In this document: positions 5,429-6,404 of the stretch, one piece after another
Layout: the number at the start of each line of letters is the position of its first letter
Position numbering within the stretch: the first letter of the stretch is position 1
Assembly (NCBI GenBank): GCA_025357175.1
Contig: JANXPS010000182.1
Span: forward strand, 1 to 6,404
Source of the DNA: Deltaproteobacteria bacterium
Lineage (GTDB): Bacteria; Desulfobacterota; Deferrimicrobia; Deferrimicrobiales; Deferrimicrobiaceae
DNA: 6,404 bases
Reading direction: 5' to 3'
The notes under the pieces: generated by a model
Told to the model about the DNA's origin: nothing
Databases searched by the model: none
Seen by the model: only the letters and a program-made list of their open reading frames with translations
Translations under genes and position numbers: made by a program

Positions 5429-5950
5429 ATGAAGAGAACATCCGGGTTCACACTGCTCGAGTTGATGATCGTCGTCGTGATCATCGGCATCGGCTCGATG
5501 ATTGCCGGCACCAACATGCAGCTTTGGGTCAACAAGGCCAACGCGGGCGGCTTTTTCCGTGAAGCGTTCATGGAGGCCTCGCTCGCGAAAAGCATGGCGT
5601 TGTCCACGCGGCGTCAGCATGCGATCCGGATCGACTTCACGGCAAACACCCTCAAGATCATGCAGGGCGAGGCATCCCACGGGTCGACCAGCGCGGGCAT
5701 GGTCGACGTCCGGGACGGCACGGTGACGGCGCCGGCGGGGTGCAGGATCGACAACGTCCTGACGACCGCGGCGAACGGAACGGTGACTGCGACCTCGACC
5801 GGTCCTTTCGATGTCGTGATCAATCCATCCGGAGATCTTTTCCCGCTCGACCAGGTACGCATCCAGATGTCCGGTCCGGACGGACACAAATCGCAGATCC
5901 GGATCTATGGCTGGACGGCCAAGACACGGCTCGAGGGGGGCTGGAGCTGA
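5429..5950 (+). CDS. GspH/FimT-like minor type IV pilin (pseudopilin)
   Basis: A 173-aa prepilin-like protein. A short basic leader MKRTSG is followed by the class III signal, with predicted prepilin peptidase (PilD) cleavage after G6, so mature residue 1 is F7 and the conserved glutamate at +5 is E11 in FTLLELMIVVVIIG. The hydrophobic helix runs to about residue 28. The region after it (FREAFMEASLAKSMALSTRRQHAIRID) fits the N-terminal helix and first strand of the GspH/FimT family, and NPSGDLFP (132-139) with the closing beta stretch QIRIYGWTAKTRLEGGW resembles the C-terminal end of that family. The protein should sit in the inner membrane and join the pilus or a pseudopilus tip complex. It is the first gene after a sigma-54-type promoter and is followed 1 nt later by a PilV-like gene, the usual order of a minor pilin operon. 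A role in a type II secretion pseudopilus is the main alternative. Confidence 0.88.
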   Translation: MKRTSGFTLLELMIVVVIIGIGSMIAGTNMQLWVNKANAGGFFREAFMEASLAKSMALSTRRQHAIRIDFTANTLKIMQGEASHGSTSAGMVDVRDGTVTAPAGCRIDNVLTTAANGTVTATSTGPFDVVINPSGDLFPLDQVRIQMSGPDGHKSQIRIYGWTAKTRLEGGWS

Positions 5951-5951
5951 C

Positions 5952-6404
5952 ATGGGGCCAGGCAGGTCCTCCAACGCCGGTTTTACCCTCATCGAGGTGC
6001 TCGCCGCGCTCAGCATCCTCGCCGTCGGACTGCTGGGCCTGGCACTTCTCCAGATCACCGCCATCAAGGGCAACGCCAACGCGGCCAGCAACACGATTGC
6101 GACCGAAGTCGCCCAGGACAAGCTCGAATCTTTCCGGCAGAAGCCATGGGACAACATCATTTCCCAGGCCGATCCAACCGCTTTTGGCGCCAGCACGACC
6201 ACGATGGATCCCGTCTACTCCGCACTCCCGGTCTCGGCCGGAGACAACGTCACCGTCCGAGGGAAAGTGTTCCAGCGGATTTGGCGGGTCAATAACAATT
6301 CCCCCTCGGCCGGCATGAAGGCCATCACGGTCTGGGCATGCTGGCAGGACGACCGGGGCTTCTGGCACAACGTGATGCTCGTGACGCTCAGGACGTCGGT
6401 GGGG
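5952..6404 (+). CDS. PilV-like minor type IV pilin, truncated by the right edge
   Basis: The frame is open to the window end (151 codons, no stop), so the C-terminus is missing. The leader MGPGRSSNAG ends in a prepilin peptidase site (G10/F11), with the conserved +5 glutamate at E15 in FTLIEVLAALSILAVGLLGL and a hydrophobic helix to about residue 34. AVGLLGLALLQ followed by a region rich in small and polar residues and EVAQDKLESFR is characteristic of PilV/GspI-like minor pilins. The later KAITVWACWQDDRGFWHNVMLV stretch fits the PilV beta region, so little of the protein is likely missing. GGAG (5943-5946), 5 nt upstream, is the ribosome site, within the end of the previous gene. It shares the pilin operon; further minor pilin genes (PilW, PilX, PilY1 types) would be expected downstream, but they lie outside the window. 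Confidence 0.87.
   Translation, partial: MGPGRSSNAGFTLIEVLAALSILAVGLLGLALLQITAIKGNANAASNTIATEVAQDKLESFRQKPWDNIISQADPTAFGASTTTMDPVYSALPVSAGDNVTVRGKVFQRIWRVNNNSPSAGMKAITVWACWQDDRGFWHNVMLVTLRTSVG

Noticed and set aside
5157..5441. N-terminal extension of the hybrid kinase to an ATG at 5441
   Set aside because: The extra 95 residues lack domain character and would cross the sigma-54-type promoter, the repeat cluster and the pilin start. The coiled coil and PAS homology begin at the ATG at 5156.
1..6404. CRISPR array, tRNA, rRNA, insertion sequence or attachment site
   Set aside because: No regularly spaced long repeats, cloverleaf-like segments, transposase frames or terminal inverted repeats were seen. 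The coding density is that of ordinary chromosome.

Overview
The window is GC-rich, densely coded bacterial chromosome. The gene families and layout suggest a Gram-negative proteobacterium-like organism, perhaps Desulfobacterota/Deltaproteobacteria. The pointers are NarL-type two-component genes, a PAS-GAF hybrid kinase of the kind common in that group, a divergent Lgt-family membrane protein, and a minor-pilin operon behind a sigma-54-type promoter. This placement is inference; no rRNA or marker gene is present.

Layout. Positions 1-66 (minus) probably hold the first codons of an exported protein that runs off the left edge. A 104-bp divergent intergenic region follows, with a sigma-70-like promoter and a perfect 7-bp-arm dyad. 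Positions 171-3023 (plus) form a compact four-gene unit: Lgt-like membrane protein, NarL-type response regulator 1, soluble HisKA_3 histidine kinase, NarL-type response regulator 2. Junctions are a 4-nt ATGA overlap, a 2-nt gap and a 7-nt overlap. Convergent to it, 12 nt away, is a 706-aa cytoplasmic hybrid kinase on the minus strand (PAS-GAF-HisKA-HATPase-REC; 3036-5156). A 272-bp divergent region (5157-5428) holds a cluster of ATTTCRTGAA-like repeats and a good -24/-12 promoter. Positions 5429-6404 (plus) hold two type IV pilin-like genes: a GspH/FimT-like protein, then a PilV-like protein cut by the right edge.

How the genes may work together. The four-gene unit reads as one signalling cassette. 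The kinase has no sensor or membrane domain and sits between two paralogous regulators. The only membrane protein in the unit, translationally coupled to regulator 1, is an Lgt homologue in which residues matching E. coli H103 and N146 are replaced. It may have a changed enzymatic role or act as the membrane input of the cassette; this is the window's best candidate for an undescribed system. The pilin genes look sigma-54-controlled, with the upstream repeats placed where an enhancer-binding activator such as PilR would sit. The repeats could equally control the divergent hybrid kinase.
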